A stretch of DNA of 64,000 nucleotides from NCBI RefSeq assembly GCF_040822115.1, contig NZ_CP162004.1:2542001-2606000 (forward strand), written 5' to 3'. The notes beneath the pieces were generated by a model that was given only the letters and a program-made list of their open reading frames with translations, made no database searches and had not been told where the DNA came from. The translations under genes and the position numbers were made by a program. Origin of the DNA: Flavobacterium sp. WC2421 (lineage in GTDB: Bacteria; Bacteroidota; Bacteroidia; Flavobacteriales; Flavobacteriaceae). Positions 48,800-57,118 of this stretch are shown piece after piece (the stretch's first letter is position 1; every line of letters starts with the position of its first letter).

Positions 48800-50218
48800 T
48801 TATTTTGTTACAAAAATAGCTGTTTTATAATTGCTTTCGGTTAAAACCATTTGTTTCCTATATTTTTCTGGAATTTCATTTTCAGTTTTCTTAAGAGTTA
48901 CTAAAAATATTTTTTTATGTAATTTAAAAACAGAATCAAATTGGGTAGCATTTTTTATTAATTGTGCTTTTCCATTGGTATAAAATTGACCAGAATAATT
49001 TTTCTCTTTCCAATAATATAGTGGTATATCTTTGTTCTCGTTTTTCTCCATAAGATGTTCCAAGATGTACTTATCAGTATTCATTTTGTCATCAAAAATT
49101 CCAGTTGCAAGAACGGTATACGCTATAACTGCAATTATTGGAAAAATTAAAGCAACTCGGATGAGTTTCTTTTTACTTTCAAAGTCATCCCACCAATACA
49201 CCATCAAAAACATGATAGGAAGTGTTACAGGAAGCATATACGTATGGAGTATATTCTTAGATAAAGTAAAGAAAATAGGGGTCCAGAATAACCATAAAAC
49301 CAAGAAGGAAATCCAGTCGTTTTTCCATATTGATTTTCTATTTTTCCATATTTTATAAAAAACAATTTGCACCCATGGAAGTCCAAAACCAAGCATAAAA
49401 AGCCAAATCATTCCTTTTGGTTGTGAGTGACCACTACCATATAAATCTCCTTGCCAGCCGGGTTCAATAAAACGCTTGAAGTGTTCTCCAATTATAAAGT
49501 AATCTAGAAAACCAGGTGATTGTTGTTCAGCAAAATAATACCAAGGTAGTCCAATTAGGGCTGTAATTAGAATCCCAATTATAACTGAAAACTTAGAAAA
49601 CAATTCGCGAAATCTTCTTGTATCCAAGCAACACCATATAAATAATGGGGGAAAAGTAAGCACTATAATAAGTGGTCCTTTGGCCAATAGTCCCAATCCT
49701 AAAGCAACAAAAAACAGATAATTCCAATAGGTTTTTTTATCACTTTTCATGGTTTTCCAAAAAGAAATCATCATGATAGCTACACAAAATTCTAAAGCAG
49801 TATCAGTTGAAACTACGCCTGTATGTATTAAAAACTCAGGCATCGTTAATAAAATAAAACCGGGTAAATAGAACGAAGCTCCGCTTTTTTTAACCATTTT
49901 ACCTGCTATAATCACTAATAATATGCTAAGTAAAAAAGATGGAAATCTTGAAGCAAACTCATTTACGCCAAAAATAACATAACTAAAAGCAGACAACCAA
50001 GTTGATAATGGGGGTTTTGCCCAAAAAGGAATACCGTAATCAATTTGAGGGACAACCCATTGATTGGTTTCTTGCATAATTCTTGCAATTTCAGCATATC
50101 TGGCTTCCGTTTTATCTAGTAAAGGAATTGCTGCAGTCAACAATAATCTAAATAAAGCGATAAGAATTACGGAGATAGATAGAACATAAGAGTTACTTTT
50201 AAATTTCTCTGCAATCAT
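48800..50218 (-). CDS. ArnT-like GT39 glycosyltransferase
   Basis: A polytopic inner-membrane glycosyltransferase of the PMT/ArnT group with about 10-12 helices and a short periplasmic C-terminal part. The first periplasmic loop has LLDKTEARYAEIARIMQET, where the acidic residues form the catalytic site, followed by IPFWAKPPLSTWLSA. Enzymes of this fold transfer sugars from polyprenyl phosphate to lipid A or other acceptors. It lies 16 bp downstream of a GT2 gene of the polyprenyl-phosphate glycosyltransferase type that could make its donor. Confidence 0.87.
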   Translation of the reverse strand: MIAEKFKSNSYVLSISVILIALFRLLLTAAIPLLDKTEARYAEIARIMQETNQWVVPQIDYGIPFWAKPPLSTWLSAFSYVIFGVNEFASRFPSFLLSILLVIIAGKMVKKSGASFYLPGFILLTMPEFLIHTGVVSTDTALEFCVAIMMISFWKTMKSDKKTYWNYLFFVALGLGLLAKGPLIIVLTFPPLFIWCCLDTRRFRELFSKFSVIIGILITALIGLPWYYFAEQQSPGFLDYFIIGEHFKRFIEPGWQGDLYGSGHSQPKGMIWLFMLGFGLPWVQIVFYKIWKNRKSIWKNDWISFLVLWLFWTPIFFTLSKNILHTYMLPVTLPIMFLMVYWWDDFESKKKLIRVALIFPIIAVIAYTVLATGIFDDKMNTDKYILEHLMEKNENKDIPLYYWKEKNYSGQFYTNGKAQLIKNATQFDSVFKLHKKIFLVTLKKTENEIPEKYRKQMVLTESNYKTAIFVTK

Positions 50219-50234
50219 TTTTTTAGAGTTTAGG

Positions 50235-50993
50235 TTAGATTAATTTGGTAGTGTTGTTTTTGTATTTTTTTCTAATTTGGAATAAATCGATCCAAAGTTT
50301 AAAAAAGTAGCTTGGTTTAACTTTAGAATTTCCTTTTTCAATCCAAGATTTAAGCGGAACTTCATACATTTTTTGAATGGCTCTTTCTTTTCCAAAAAGG
50401 ATAATCATTCTAAAGAAGAGCTCAACATCAAACAGCCATTTTGAAATAAATTCTTTTTTAAACAATCGAATCGAAATTTCTCTTGTAAAAACTTTGCAAC
50501 CACATTGTGTATCGTAAACTTTAATGCCCAATACATGTGAAATAAAAGTCGCAATAACACGACCAATCAAAAAGCGACTATTTTGACGCTCAATTGTGGA
50601 ACCTATTTTTCTAATTCGGGAACCAAAACAAAATACAATTTCATCCTTTATGTATTTTTGGATTTCCATGAATTCCTCTAGTGTTGTAGCAAGATCAGCA
50701 TCTAAATACCCAATAAACTGGTGGTCAAAATTTTGATTACAATAGATGATTCCTTCTCTAACTGCTGCTGCTTTACCCGCATTTTTTAATAAAGAAACAA
50801 TATACACTTGATTCGTATATTGTTTCTTTAAAATATTTAGTAAAGCAAGGGTACTATCAGTTGATCCATCATTTACAAAACAAATCTTTGCGTGATGATA
50901 ATTATCTAGAAACCTTGAATATTCTTTAATTGTAATTCCTTTTTCCTCATTATAACAAGGAATTACAATAAATGTATTAGGTGGTTCAAGCAT
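50235..50993 (-). CDS. GT2 glycosyltransferase, dolichyl/polyprenyl-phosphate hexose synthase-like
   Basis: Probably transfers a hexose from a nucleotide sugar to a polyprenyl phosphate on the cytoplasmic side. The GT-A motifs are PCYNEEKGI, FVNDGSTDST and the metal-binding GYLDADLATT. FGSRIRK and GIKVYDTQCGCKVFTREI match the ALG5/DPM1-like branch. The 252-residue length is typical of the soluble form. With the downstream GT39 transferase (16-bp gap) it forms a two-gene unit for adding a sugar to an envelope lipid. Confidence 0.88.
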   Translation of the reverse strand: MLEPPNTFIVIPCYNEEKGITIKEYSRFLDNYHHAKICFVNDGSTDSTLALLNILKKQYTNQVYIVSLLKNAGKAAAVREGIIYCNQNFDHQFIGYLDADLATTLEEFMEIQKYIKDEIVFCFGSRIRKIGSTIERQNSRFLIGRVIATFISHVLGIKVYDTQCGCKVFTREISIRLFKKEFISKWLFDVELFFRMIILFGKERAIQKMYEVPLKSWIEKGNSKVKPSYFFKLWIDLFQIRKKYKNNTTKLI

Positions 50994-51053
50994 AGTAATA
51001 TTTATTTAGGGTAAATATACAACCATGAATGTTAAAACACCTTTAATAAAAGA

Positions 51054-51872
51054 TTAATACTGTTCTTTTTCATTTGGGAAGTCGCTAGATTTTACATCAG
51101 CAACATATTGACTAATGGCTTTAGTCATTCCGTCGTATAAATCCATATAACGACGTAAAAAGCGAGGACTAAATTCATTATTCATTCCTAACATGTCATG
51201 AATGACTAGTACTTGACCGTCAACACCACCTCCAGCACCAATTCCAATGACAGGAATAGAAATACTTTTAGCGACTTTTTCAGCTAGATGAGCAGGTATT
51301 TTTTCCAAAACTAAAGCGAAACATCCAAGCCTTTCTAATAATTTAGCATCTTCCACTAATTTATCAGCTTCATCTTCTTCTTTTGCCCTTACGGTATAAG
51401 TTCCAAATTTATAAATGGATTGTGGGGTCAAGCCCAAATGTCCCATAACTGGAATTCCAGCATTCAATATTTTTTTAATTGATTCTTTAATTTCTTTTCC
51501 TCCTTCTAATTTTACCGCATGTCCACCGCTTTCTTTCATGATTCTGATAGAAGAACGCAAGGCTTCTTTGGGATCCGATTGGTAACTTCCAAAAGGTAAA
51601 TCAACAACAACTAGTGCTCTTTCGATAGCTCGTACCACAGAGGAGGCATGATAAATCATTTGGTCTAATGTAATAGGCAACGTAGTTTCATGTCCCGCCA
51701 TTACGTTTGAAGCCGAATCTCCAACTAGAATAACATCAATACCGGCTGTATCAACAATCTTTGCCATAGAATAATCATAGGCAGTAAGCATGGAGATTTT
51801 TTCTCCATTGGCTTTCATTTCAATTAATGATTTTGTAGTTATTCTTTTATAATCTTTTTTTGCTACAGACAT
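51054..51872 (-). CDS. panB: 3-methyl-2-oxobutanoate hydroxymethyltransferase
   Basis: Adds a hydroxymethyl group from methylene-tetrahydrofolate to alpha-ketoisovalerate to make ketopantoate, the first step of pantothenate and coenzyme A synthesis. The signatures are [58 protein letters not shown] and [24 protein letters not shown]. The 272-residue length is normal. It is a single gene; panC and panD are not in this window. Confidence 0.97.
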   Translation of the reverse strand: MSVAKKDYKRITTKSLIEMKANGEKISMLTAYDYSMAKIVDTAGIDVILVGDSASNVMAGHETTLPITLDQMIYHASSVVRAIERALVVVDLPFGSYQSDPKEALRSSIRIMKESGGHAVKLEGGKEIKESIKKILNAGIPVMGHLGLTPQSIYKFGTYTVRAKEEDEADKLVEDAKLLERLGCFALVLEKIPAHLAEKVAKSISIPVIGIGAGGGVDGQVLVIHDMLGMNNEFSPRFLRRYMDLYDGMTKAISQYVADVKSSDFPNEKEQY

Positions 51873-51952
51873 GGAATTGTTACTTTTTGTCCCGTTTTAA
51901 GGTGACAGGTTATAGGTTGTAAAAGTAGTAAAACAAATTCTTTAGAAACAAA

Positions 51953-51983
51953 AAAATGGGTTCGAAAAATCGAACCCATTTTA
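51953..51983 (-). terminator. Terminator after the GH3 beta-glucosidase gene
   Basis: A stem AAAATGGGTTCGA / TCGAACCCATTTT with a 4-base loop lies 24 bp after the stop on the minus strand. Confidence 0.9.
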
Positions 51984-52006
51984 AAGAATTATTATAAATT
52001 AGTATA

Positions 52007-54472
52007 CTAATGTTTTAAATCAGTAAATTTTAAGTCAGAAGCAAAGGAAGAATTTGTTTTTTCAACAATTGTTTCTTTTGCTAATGTGAATGTAGCCGTA
52101 TGTTTTGTGTCCAATGAGGAAGTTGCAATTGCTACTTTATAAGTACCTGCTTCAGCAATCCATGCATTTTTGCTTGTAATAAATGAAGCTAAATCTTTAG
52201 GATTTAATGTTAGCGTTATTGTTTGACTTTCTCCAGGTTGTAATAAATTGGTTTTACCAAAAGCTTTTAACTCTGAAATTGGTTTGTCAATGCTTTTTGA
52301 TGGAGCAGAAAGGTATAATTGTACTACTTCTTTACCTGCTACTTTACCTGTATTTTTTACAGTTACTGTAAAATCCATTTTGTTTGTAAATGCTTTTGAG
52401 CTCATTTTTAAATTTGAAATATCAAATGTAGTATATGATAATCCGTAACCAAACTCGTAAGATGGTTTTACATGAAAAGTGTTGAAATAACGATATCCAA
52501 CATAAACTCCCTCTTCATAAGTTACATCAGTAGGGTTTTCTGGAGGTGTTCCAATCCAGTTTTTAGCCGATGGTGTATCTTCGTATTTTACAGGGAAAGT
52601 CATTGTTAATTTTCCAGAAGGAGTTACTTTTCCAGAGAAAACATCTGCAACAGAATTTCCTCCTTCTTGACCCGGTTGCCAAGGTAAAAGAATAGCATCC
52701 ACTTTGTCTTTCCAGCTAGCCGTTTCGATTACACCACCGATGTTTAAAACAACCACTACCTTTTTGCCTTGAGCATGAAAAGCTGCCGAAACGGTATTGA
52801 TTAAATTGATTTCATCTTGTGCTAAGTTAAAATCTTCTTCAACTTTACGATCATCCCCTTCACCTGCATTTCTACCAATTGTGATTAATGCCAGTTCAGA
52901 AGTTTTAGCTTTATTTTGAACGATTTCTGCATTTAATTCTAATTCTGGAAGTCTTTTTGGTGTTGCCAATAAACCTTCTTTTTCACGTCTTTTAGCTTCA
53001 ATTTCTTTTTGAGCAACCATAAATGGTTTGTATAGTCCTTCTAATTCGGTATCAATTGAAAAACCAGTATTTGTTAAACCTTCAATTAAGGAAATAGAAT
53101 AGGCTTCATTTACATCACCACTTCCAGTTCCACCAGAAATAAAATCATAAGAAGTAACACCAAAAACAGCTAGTGGAGCTGATTTTGAAGTAAATGGCAA
53201 TACATTACCTTCGTTTTTCAATAAAACTACCCCTTCTGCAGCAGCATCTCTAGTTACTTGTGCATTTTCTTTTAAGTTTGGTTTATTTGAATAATGGTAA
53301 TTGTTCATTGCAGGCGATCTCATTACTAGTTCTAAGACTCTTCTTAAATTAATGTTGATGTCTTCTTGAGATAATTTACCATTTTTTATATTTTCAATAA
53401 TTGCATTTTTTTGAGCAGGTAGACCTGGCATCAATAAATCATTTCCAGCAGTTAGTTGTTTGGTAACATCACTAACAAAATCTTTATTCATTATAGCCCC
53501 AAATCCATTGTATCCACCAAACCAGTCAGTCATTACTAACCCTTTAAAACCCCATTCATTACGAAGTACAGTGGTTAATAAATCTTTACGTGCCGATGTA
53601 TAGGTACCATTCAAAAAGTTATATGAAGACATTACAGTCCACGGTTGTGCCTCTTTTACTGCAATTTCAAAACCTCTTAGGTATATTTCACGTAAAGCTC
53701 TCTCGCTAACATGTGCATTAACACCCATTCGGTTTCTTTCCTGGTTATTTGCAGCAAAGTGTTTTATCGAAGTTCCTACACCATTAGATTGTATACCATT
53801 TACCATTGCTGCTGCAATTTTTCCAGCGATTAATGGATCCTCTGAATAGTATTCAAAGTTTCTTCCACACAATGGATTTCTGTGAATATTCATTCCAGGA
53901 CCTAATAGTACATCTATACCATATTCTTTTACTTCATTTCCCATTGCTTTACCAACTGAATTGATAAGTGCTTCATTCCAAGTAGAGGCTAATGCTGTTC
54001 CTACTGGAAAAGCTGTAGCATAATAAGTGTTCGCATCGTCTTCTCTAATTGGTTTAATACGCACACCTGCAGGACCATCAGATACAATTACCGATGGAAT
54101 TCCTAATCTGGAAATTTCAGTTGTACCACCTGCTGAACCAGGAACTTTTGCTGTTTCTTTCCCTGTTGTGAATTGCATTTTTTCCCAATCAAAACCAGGC
54201 ATTCCGATTCCAATAAGCATACTCGCTTTTTCTTCGTCGGTCATTTGATTAATTAGATCTTGAATTCGATCTTGGGTAGAAAGTCGATAGTCTTCATATT
54301 TATCTAATTTTCCGTTTTTATTTAAATCTGAAAAAGTAAAACCATTTATAGTAATGATTGGACTATTTTTCGGGTCATTTATTTCTGGTTTTTTTGTCCA
54401 AGAAATCCCAGAAACAACTAACGCTGATAGCAGCGAAGTTTTTACGATTTGTGAAATTGTGTTGTTTTTCAT
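52007..54472 (-). CDS. bglX: Secreted GH3 beta-glucosidase
   Basis: A periplasmic family-3 glycoside hydrolase of 821 residues. A signal sequence (residues 1-26) is followed by an EF-hand-like calcium loop, DLNKNGKLDKYED (49-61). The catalytic (alpha/beta)8 domain includes KHFAANNQE (His238) and the nucleophile Asp316 in VMTDWFGGY. The GH3 C-terminal domain (about 410-640) and a fibronectin type III-like domain (about 700-795; GKEVVQLYLSAPS) follow. It is divergent from a Nudix-type regulator 157 bp away, which is probably its regulator. The natural substrate is likely a beta-linked oligosaccharide. Confidence 0.93.
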   Translation of the reverse strand: MKNNTISQIVKTSLLSALVVSGISWTKKPEINDPKNSPIITINGFTFSDLNKNGKLDKYEDYRLSTQDRIQDLINQMTDEEKASMLIGIGMPGFDWEKMQFTTGKETAKVPGSAGGTTEISRLGIPSVIVSDGPAGVRIKPIREDDANTYYATAFPVGTALASTWNEALINSVGKAMGNEVKEYGIDVLLGPGMNIHRNPLCGRNFEYYSEDPLIAGKIAAAMVNGIQSNGVGTSIKHFAANNQERNRMGVNAHVSERALREIYLRGFEIAVKEAQPWTVMSSYNFLNGTYTSARKDLLTTVLRNEWGFKGLVMTDWFGGYNGFGAIMNKDFVSDVTKQLTAGNDLLMPGLPAQKNAIIENIKNGKLSQEDININLRRVLELVMRSPAMNNYHYSNKPNLKENAQVTRDAAAEGVVLLKNEGNVLPFTSKSAPLAVFGVTSYDFISGGTGSGDVNEAYSISLIEGLTNTGFSIDTELEGLYKPFMVAQKEIEAKRREKEGLLATPKRLPELELNAEIVQNKAKTSELALITIGRNAGEGDDRKVEEDFNLAQDEINLINTVSAAFHAQGKKVVVVLNIGGVIETASWKDKVDAILLPWQPGQEGGNSVADVFSGKVTPSGKLTMTFPVKYEDTPSAKNWIGTPPENPTDVTYEEGVYVGYRYFNTFHVKPSYEFGYGLSYTTFDISNLKMSSKAFTNKMDFTVTVKNTGKVAGKEVVQLYLSAPSKSIDKPISELKAFGKTNLLQPGESQTITLTLNPKDLASFITSKNAWIAEAGTYKVAIATSSLDTKHTATFTLAKETIVEKTNSSFASDLKFTDLKH

Positions 54473-54629
54473 GTGGTTTATTTAATAAATAGTTTTTATT
54501 GCTTCAATATGAAGCAATATTAATTATTTTTTTTTAATATTTGTAAAAAAAAGGAGTTTATTTTTTGATTATCAGTTTTTAAAGTAAAAATTATAATCTA
54601 TTTCGTATTTTCGCAACCAACTTGAAAAA

Positions 54630-55376
54630 ATGGAATTTAATAAAATAATAGAAGAGAAGTCAAATGAAGCTTGGGATATTTATATTCCAAATTTATCTGT
54701 TGATTGTGTCGTTTTTGGATTTCATGATGGCATCTTAAAAGTATTGCTTACAAGATTGAAAGAAAAAGATCTTTGGGCGCTTCCTGGGGGATATGTTTTA
54801 AAAACAGAAAATTTGAAACAAGCAGCCAATAGAATCCTTTTTAGTAGAACAGGTGCTGAAAACATTTACTTACAGGAATTTAAAGTTTTTAGTGATCTAA
54901 ATCGGTCAGCTGGTATTTTTGACGAATTTCCAGATACACTATGGAATAAACAGCGATTTCTTTCGGTAGGATTTTATGCTTTAGTCGATTTTCACCAAGT
55001 CAATTTGGTTATGGACGATATTTCCGATGCTTGTGAATGGAAAGCAATTGAGGAATTACCCCTTTTTATGATGGATCACAGAAGTATTTTTGATAAAGCA
55101 TTGGAAACACTTCGCCGACAATTAAATCATAAACCTATTGGTCATAGTTTACTGCCTGAAAAATTTACCATGCCTGAACTTCAAAAGTTGTATGAGATTA
55201 TTTTAAGTAAAAAATTAAATCGGGGTAATTTTTATCGAAAAATGTTGCGTTATGATATCCTTGAAAAACTAGACGAAAGTAGAAAAGGAGGGGCCCACAA
55301 AGCACCCGATTTGTATAAATTTGATTTAGATAAATACCAGTTGGCACTAAAAAATGGATTTAATGAAGGCTGGTAA
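54630..55376 (+). CDS. NrtR-like Nudix-domain transcriptional regulator
   Basis: A regulator with an N-terminal Nudix fold (residues 20-160) and a C-terminal winged helix (about 170-248; ILSKKLNRGNFYRKMLRYDILEK). The Nudix box starts correctly (GYVLKTE, then Arg68), but the REUxEExGU core is replaced by RILFSRTG, so the catalytic glutamates are missing and the domain is probably a ligand sensor rather than a hydrolase. Such proteins control sugar or NAD genes. The divergent beta-glucosidase gene is its likely target. It marks the last ordinary chromosomal gene before the accessory cassettes. Confidence 0.85.
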   Translation: MEFNKIIEEKSNEAWDIYIPNLSVDCVVFGFHDGILKVLLTRLKEKDLWALPGGYVLKTENLKQAANRILFSRTGAENIYLQEFKVFSDLNRSAGIFDEFPDTLWNKQRFLSVGFYALVDFHQVNLVMDDISDACEWKAIEELPLFMMDHRSIFDKALETLRRQLNHKPIGHSLLPEKFTMPELQKLYEIILSKKLNRGNFYRKMLRYDILEKLDESRKGGAHKAPDLYKFDLDKYQLALKNGFNEGW

Positions 55377-55427
55377 CTTAAACCGTATCTATCTTAACTT
55401 GTATTCAATTTCAGTGTGATTTAAATA

Positions 55428-55475
55428 GGTAATTCCACTAAATTCCAGCTCGCTCAAATGGCGGTTATAGACAGT
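55428..55475 (-). repeat. attC-like site 1 (truncated)
   Basis: Only the gene-proximal arm remains: core CTATAACCGCC, then ATTTGAGCGAGCTGGAATTT and TAGTGGAATTACC (minus strand), matching sites 3, 4 and 6. The distal half is missing and chromosomal sequence leading to the Nudix gene follows. It abuts the stop codon of the ComJ-like gene. Confidence 0.65.
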
Positions 55476-55477
55476 GG

Positions 55478-55945
55478 TTATTTTTCCGTATATCTTTGTA
55501 AAACATTCCGTTTCGAATTGACTTCTTTCCACATTTCAATTTTATAGTAATCGCTTGGATTTTCATCAAAAGCTGTTTCCAAATTTAACGAATAAACACG
55601 TATTCTGTATGCGCCATTTTCAATTTCTACTTCAATTTCAATTTCGGAATTTGGGCAGTCCAATACTTGTAAAATTCCAGAATGAATATTTATACTAGCT
55701 TCTACTACGTGGTCAAATTCGGCAAAATCTTTAATTAAACTTTCAGAATCTAAAATTTCAAATTCACAATTTACTATTCCTTCATCATTCGCAATTCCAA
55801 CGCCAATTATTCCATCTTCTATTGCAAGTCTGTCGGTGAATGCTTCGTCAGTCCAAAACTTTTCGGAACCAGTATTTCCTTTCGCATTTTTGTCAGCAAT
55901 ATAGAACTGTCCGTAATCAGTTATAAATTTTAGTTCAAATTTCAT
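55478..55945 (-). CDS. ComJ-like protein (cassette gene)
   Basis: A 155-residue soluble acidic protein. DYGQFYIADKNAKG, KFWTDEAFTDRLAIEDGIIG and YRIRVYSLN align by eye with Bacillus ComJ, the inhibitor of the DNA-entry nuclease NucA (ComJ has YHQFTV, DWTDEAIEKGYAAADGAI). No nuclease gene is adjacent. In cassette arrays such orphan inhibitors are often immunity proteins against toxins of other strains; this is inference. It has no promoter box within 40 bp, but the MITE-like element upstream carries one (56049-56056). Confidence 0.65.
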   Translation of the reverse strand: MKFELKFITDYGQFYIADKNAKGNTGSEKFWTDEAFTDRLAIEDGIIGVGIANDEGIVNCEFEILDSESLIKDFAEFDHVVEASINIHSGILQVLDCPNSEIEIEVEIENGAYRIRVYSLNLETAFDENPSDYYKIEMWKEVNSKRNVLQRYTEK

Positions 55946-55993
55946 TTCAATCTATTTCAGGATTCTGCATTTTTTTCGCATTGGCTATAACGT

Positions 55994-56102
55994 CAGTTCG
56001 TCTAAGAACCTAAATAAACTCTCTAAGAATTCCATATTTTATATTTTTCAAAGATAGGAATCCGAGAACAAAAACTCAAAACTGAGGTTTTTAGACAGTT
56101 TG
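55994..56102. mobile_element. MITE-like insertion in attC-like site 2
   Basis: 109 bp bounded by inverted ends CAGTTCGTCTAAGAACCT (left) and CAAACTGTCTAAAAACCT (right, reverse complement), matching at 13 of 18 positions. They resemble the ends of the IS at 60175-61888. It begins directly after AACGT; the other side reads AAGTT, so a target duplication is not exact. It has no coding capacity for a transposase. Confidence 0.55.
56049..56056 (-). promoter_or_regulatory. -7 box inside the MITE-like element
   Basis: The minus strand reads TATCTTTG, an exact TAnnTTTG match, followed by a 16-codon reading frame ending at the site core. It points at the ComJ-like gene about 105 bp downstream and could drive it. 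Confidence 0.4.
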
Positions 56103-56159
56103 AAGTTATGCCACTTCTCGTCAGTTGCGAGAAACAGCTGTTAGCCGACGTGCTTTATT

Positions 56160-56516
56160 TCAATATGTTTGAATTAGCACATCTGTTGGAATATTCAATC
56201 TCTCATGAAGTTGACGAATCATTTCTAATGAAAGTTTTCTTTTTCGGTTTAAGATTTCGCTTGCTCGACTTTTCAATCCAACAATCTTTGCCAAATCATT
56301 TTGATTATAACCCATTTGTTCCATTCTGAATTTTATCGCTTCGATTGGATCTGGTAAACCAATTGGAAAACGTTCATTTTCATATTGATTGATAAGAATT
56401 CCCAATACTTCAAGTTCATCGCCTTCTGCTGAACCGAATTTTGCATCAAAGATTGTTTCCAATCTTTCCAAAGCTTGATTATAATCTTTTTCTGTTTTTA
56501 TAGGTTTAATTTCCAT
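56160..56516 (-). CDS. higA: HigA-type antitoxin with XRE helix-turn-helix
   Basis: The antitoxin of a type II toxin-antitoxin pair. The 118-residue protein has an acidic N-terminal helix region (residues 1-60) that would bind the toxin, and a Cro/C1-type helix-turn-helix at about 73-112 (YNQNDLAKIVGLKSRASEIL) for DNA binding and autorepression. It starts 5 bp after the higB stop (toxin first, as in all higBA loci). Toxin-antitoxin cassettes are common in sedentary integrons, where they stabilise the array. Confidence 0.92.
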   Translation of the reverse strand: MEIKPIKTEKDYNQALERLETIFDAKFGSAEGDELEVLGILINQYENERFPIGLPDPIEAIKFRMEQMGYNQNDLAKIVGLKSRASEILNRKRKLSLEMIRQLHERLNIPTDVLIQTY

Positions 56517-56521
56517 AGCTT

Positions 56522-56815
56522 TTAAATTTCGTTTGCGTTAATCTTATCATACTCTGCATGCGTTCCAATAAATCGAATCCAAATCATTTGGTAATTATAA
56601 TTTATCCTTACAATCAATCTGTAATTATTTCCTTTGATATTGAAAACAAAGCGATTATCATTTAAAATACTCGCGCTTGGATATTCTTTTTTTACTTCGT
56701 TTGGATTTTTCCATTCAGCGTTGCTGGTTTCCTGAAACCAGGATTTGAGTTGCTGTTCTGAATTTGCATGAACTTCCCAAAAATCTCGCAATATCTTTTT
56801 CGAAATTATTCTCAA
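56522..56815 (-). CDS. higB: HigB-type toxin, RelE-fold mRNA interferase
   Basis: A 97-residue ribosome-dependent mRNA endonuclease of the HigB branch of the RelE/ParE superfamily. ILRDFWEVHANSEQQLKSWF and NNYRLIVRINYNYQMIWIRF, followed by GTHAEYDKI near the C terminus, are the usual HigB segments; the His and Tyr in GTHAEYDKI fit the active-site region. It is first in the pair with higA and has its own promoter and an adjacent operator-like palindrome. Confidence 0.92.
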   Translation of the reverse strand: MRIISKKILRDFWEVHANSEQQLKSWFQETSNAEWKNPNEVKKEYPSASILNDNRFVFNIKGNNYRLIVRINYNYQMIWIRFIGTHAEYDKINANEI

Positions 56816-56831
56816 TGTTTAATTTTTTTTT

Positions 56832-56839
56832 CAAAGATA
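56832..56839 (-). promoter_or_regulatory. -7 promoter box of higBA
   Basis: The minus strand reads TATCTTTG (exact TAnnTTTG), 16 bp before the higB ATG. This is the only cassette with such a box directly before its start. Confidence 0.6.
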
Positions 56840-56847
56840 AACAAAAG

Positions 56848-56862
56848 TTCCCAATACGGGAA
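56848..56862. promoter_or_regulatory. Probable HigA operator palindrome
   Basis: TTCCCAATACGGGAA is an inverted repeat (TTCCC/GGGAA) just upstream of the -7 box, as expected for autorepression by the HigBA complex. Confidence 0.6.
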
Positions 56863-56978
56863 ATGCTTATAAGATTTTTGTTATGCACAAAATGCTTCAC
56901 TTTAATTAAACCAAAGTATTTTCCGCTTTGCTATTTCGCTATATTCTTTTTCGTCGCAAACGATTGCAAAATCATTTA

Positions 56979-57104
56979 CTGCAACGTTTTGCCTTTAGTT
57001 TGCGAACTTCGTAACCGCTCAATTTTCGGTTTAACGAAAACTTGATGCGAAACGGTAATTCTACTAAACTCCAGCTAGCTCAAAATGGTTGTTACAGGTA
57101 GTGC
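56979..57104 (-). repeat. attC-like site 3
   Basis: Gene-proximal arm and central hairpin (TTTTCG-GTTTAA-CGAAAA) are nearly identical to sites 4 and 6. The distal arm (GCCTTTAGTTTGCGAAC) differs, so the outer stem pairs poorly. This looks like a damaged or chimeric site. It is 14 bp from the stop of the gene at 57,119. Confidence 0.65.
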
Positions 57105-57118
57105 TTATTTTGTGTAAT

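Larger units (their letters stand above)
55981..56150 (-). repeat. attC-like site 2, interrupted by a MITE-like element
   Basis: The outer core GGCTATAAC (55983-55991) pairs with GTTAGCC (near 56144) with one bulge. Inside, TTCTCG and CGAGAA form a 6-bp hairpin around TCAGTTG. Without the 109-bp insertion at 55994-56102 the site would be about 60 bp, short but attC-like. It stands between the higA stop (10 bp away) and the ComJ-like gene start. Confidence 0.6.
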
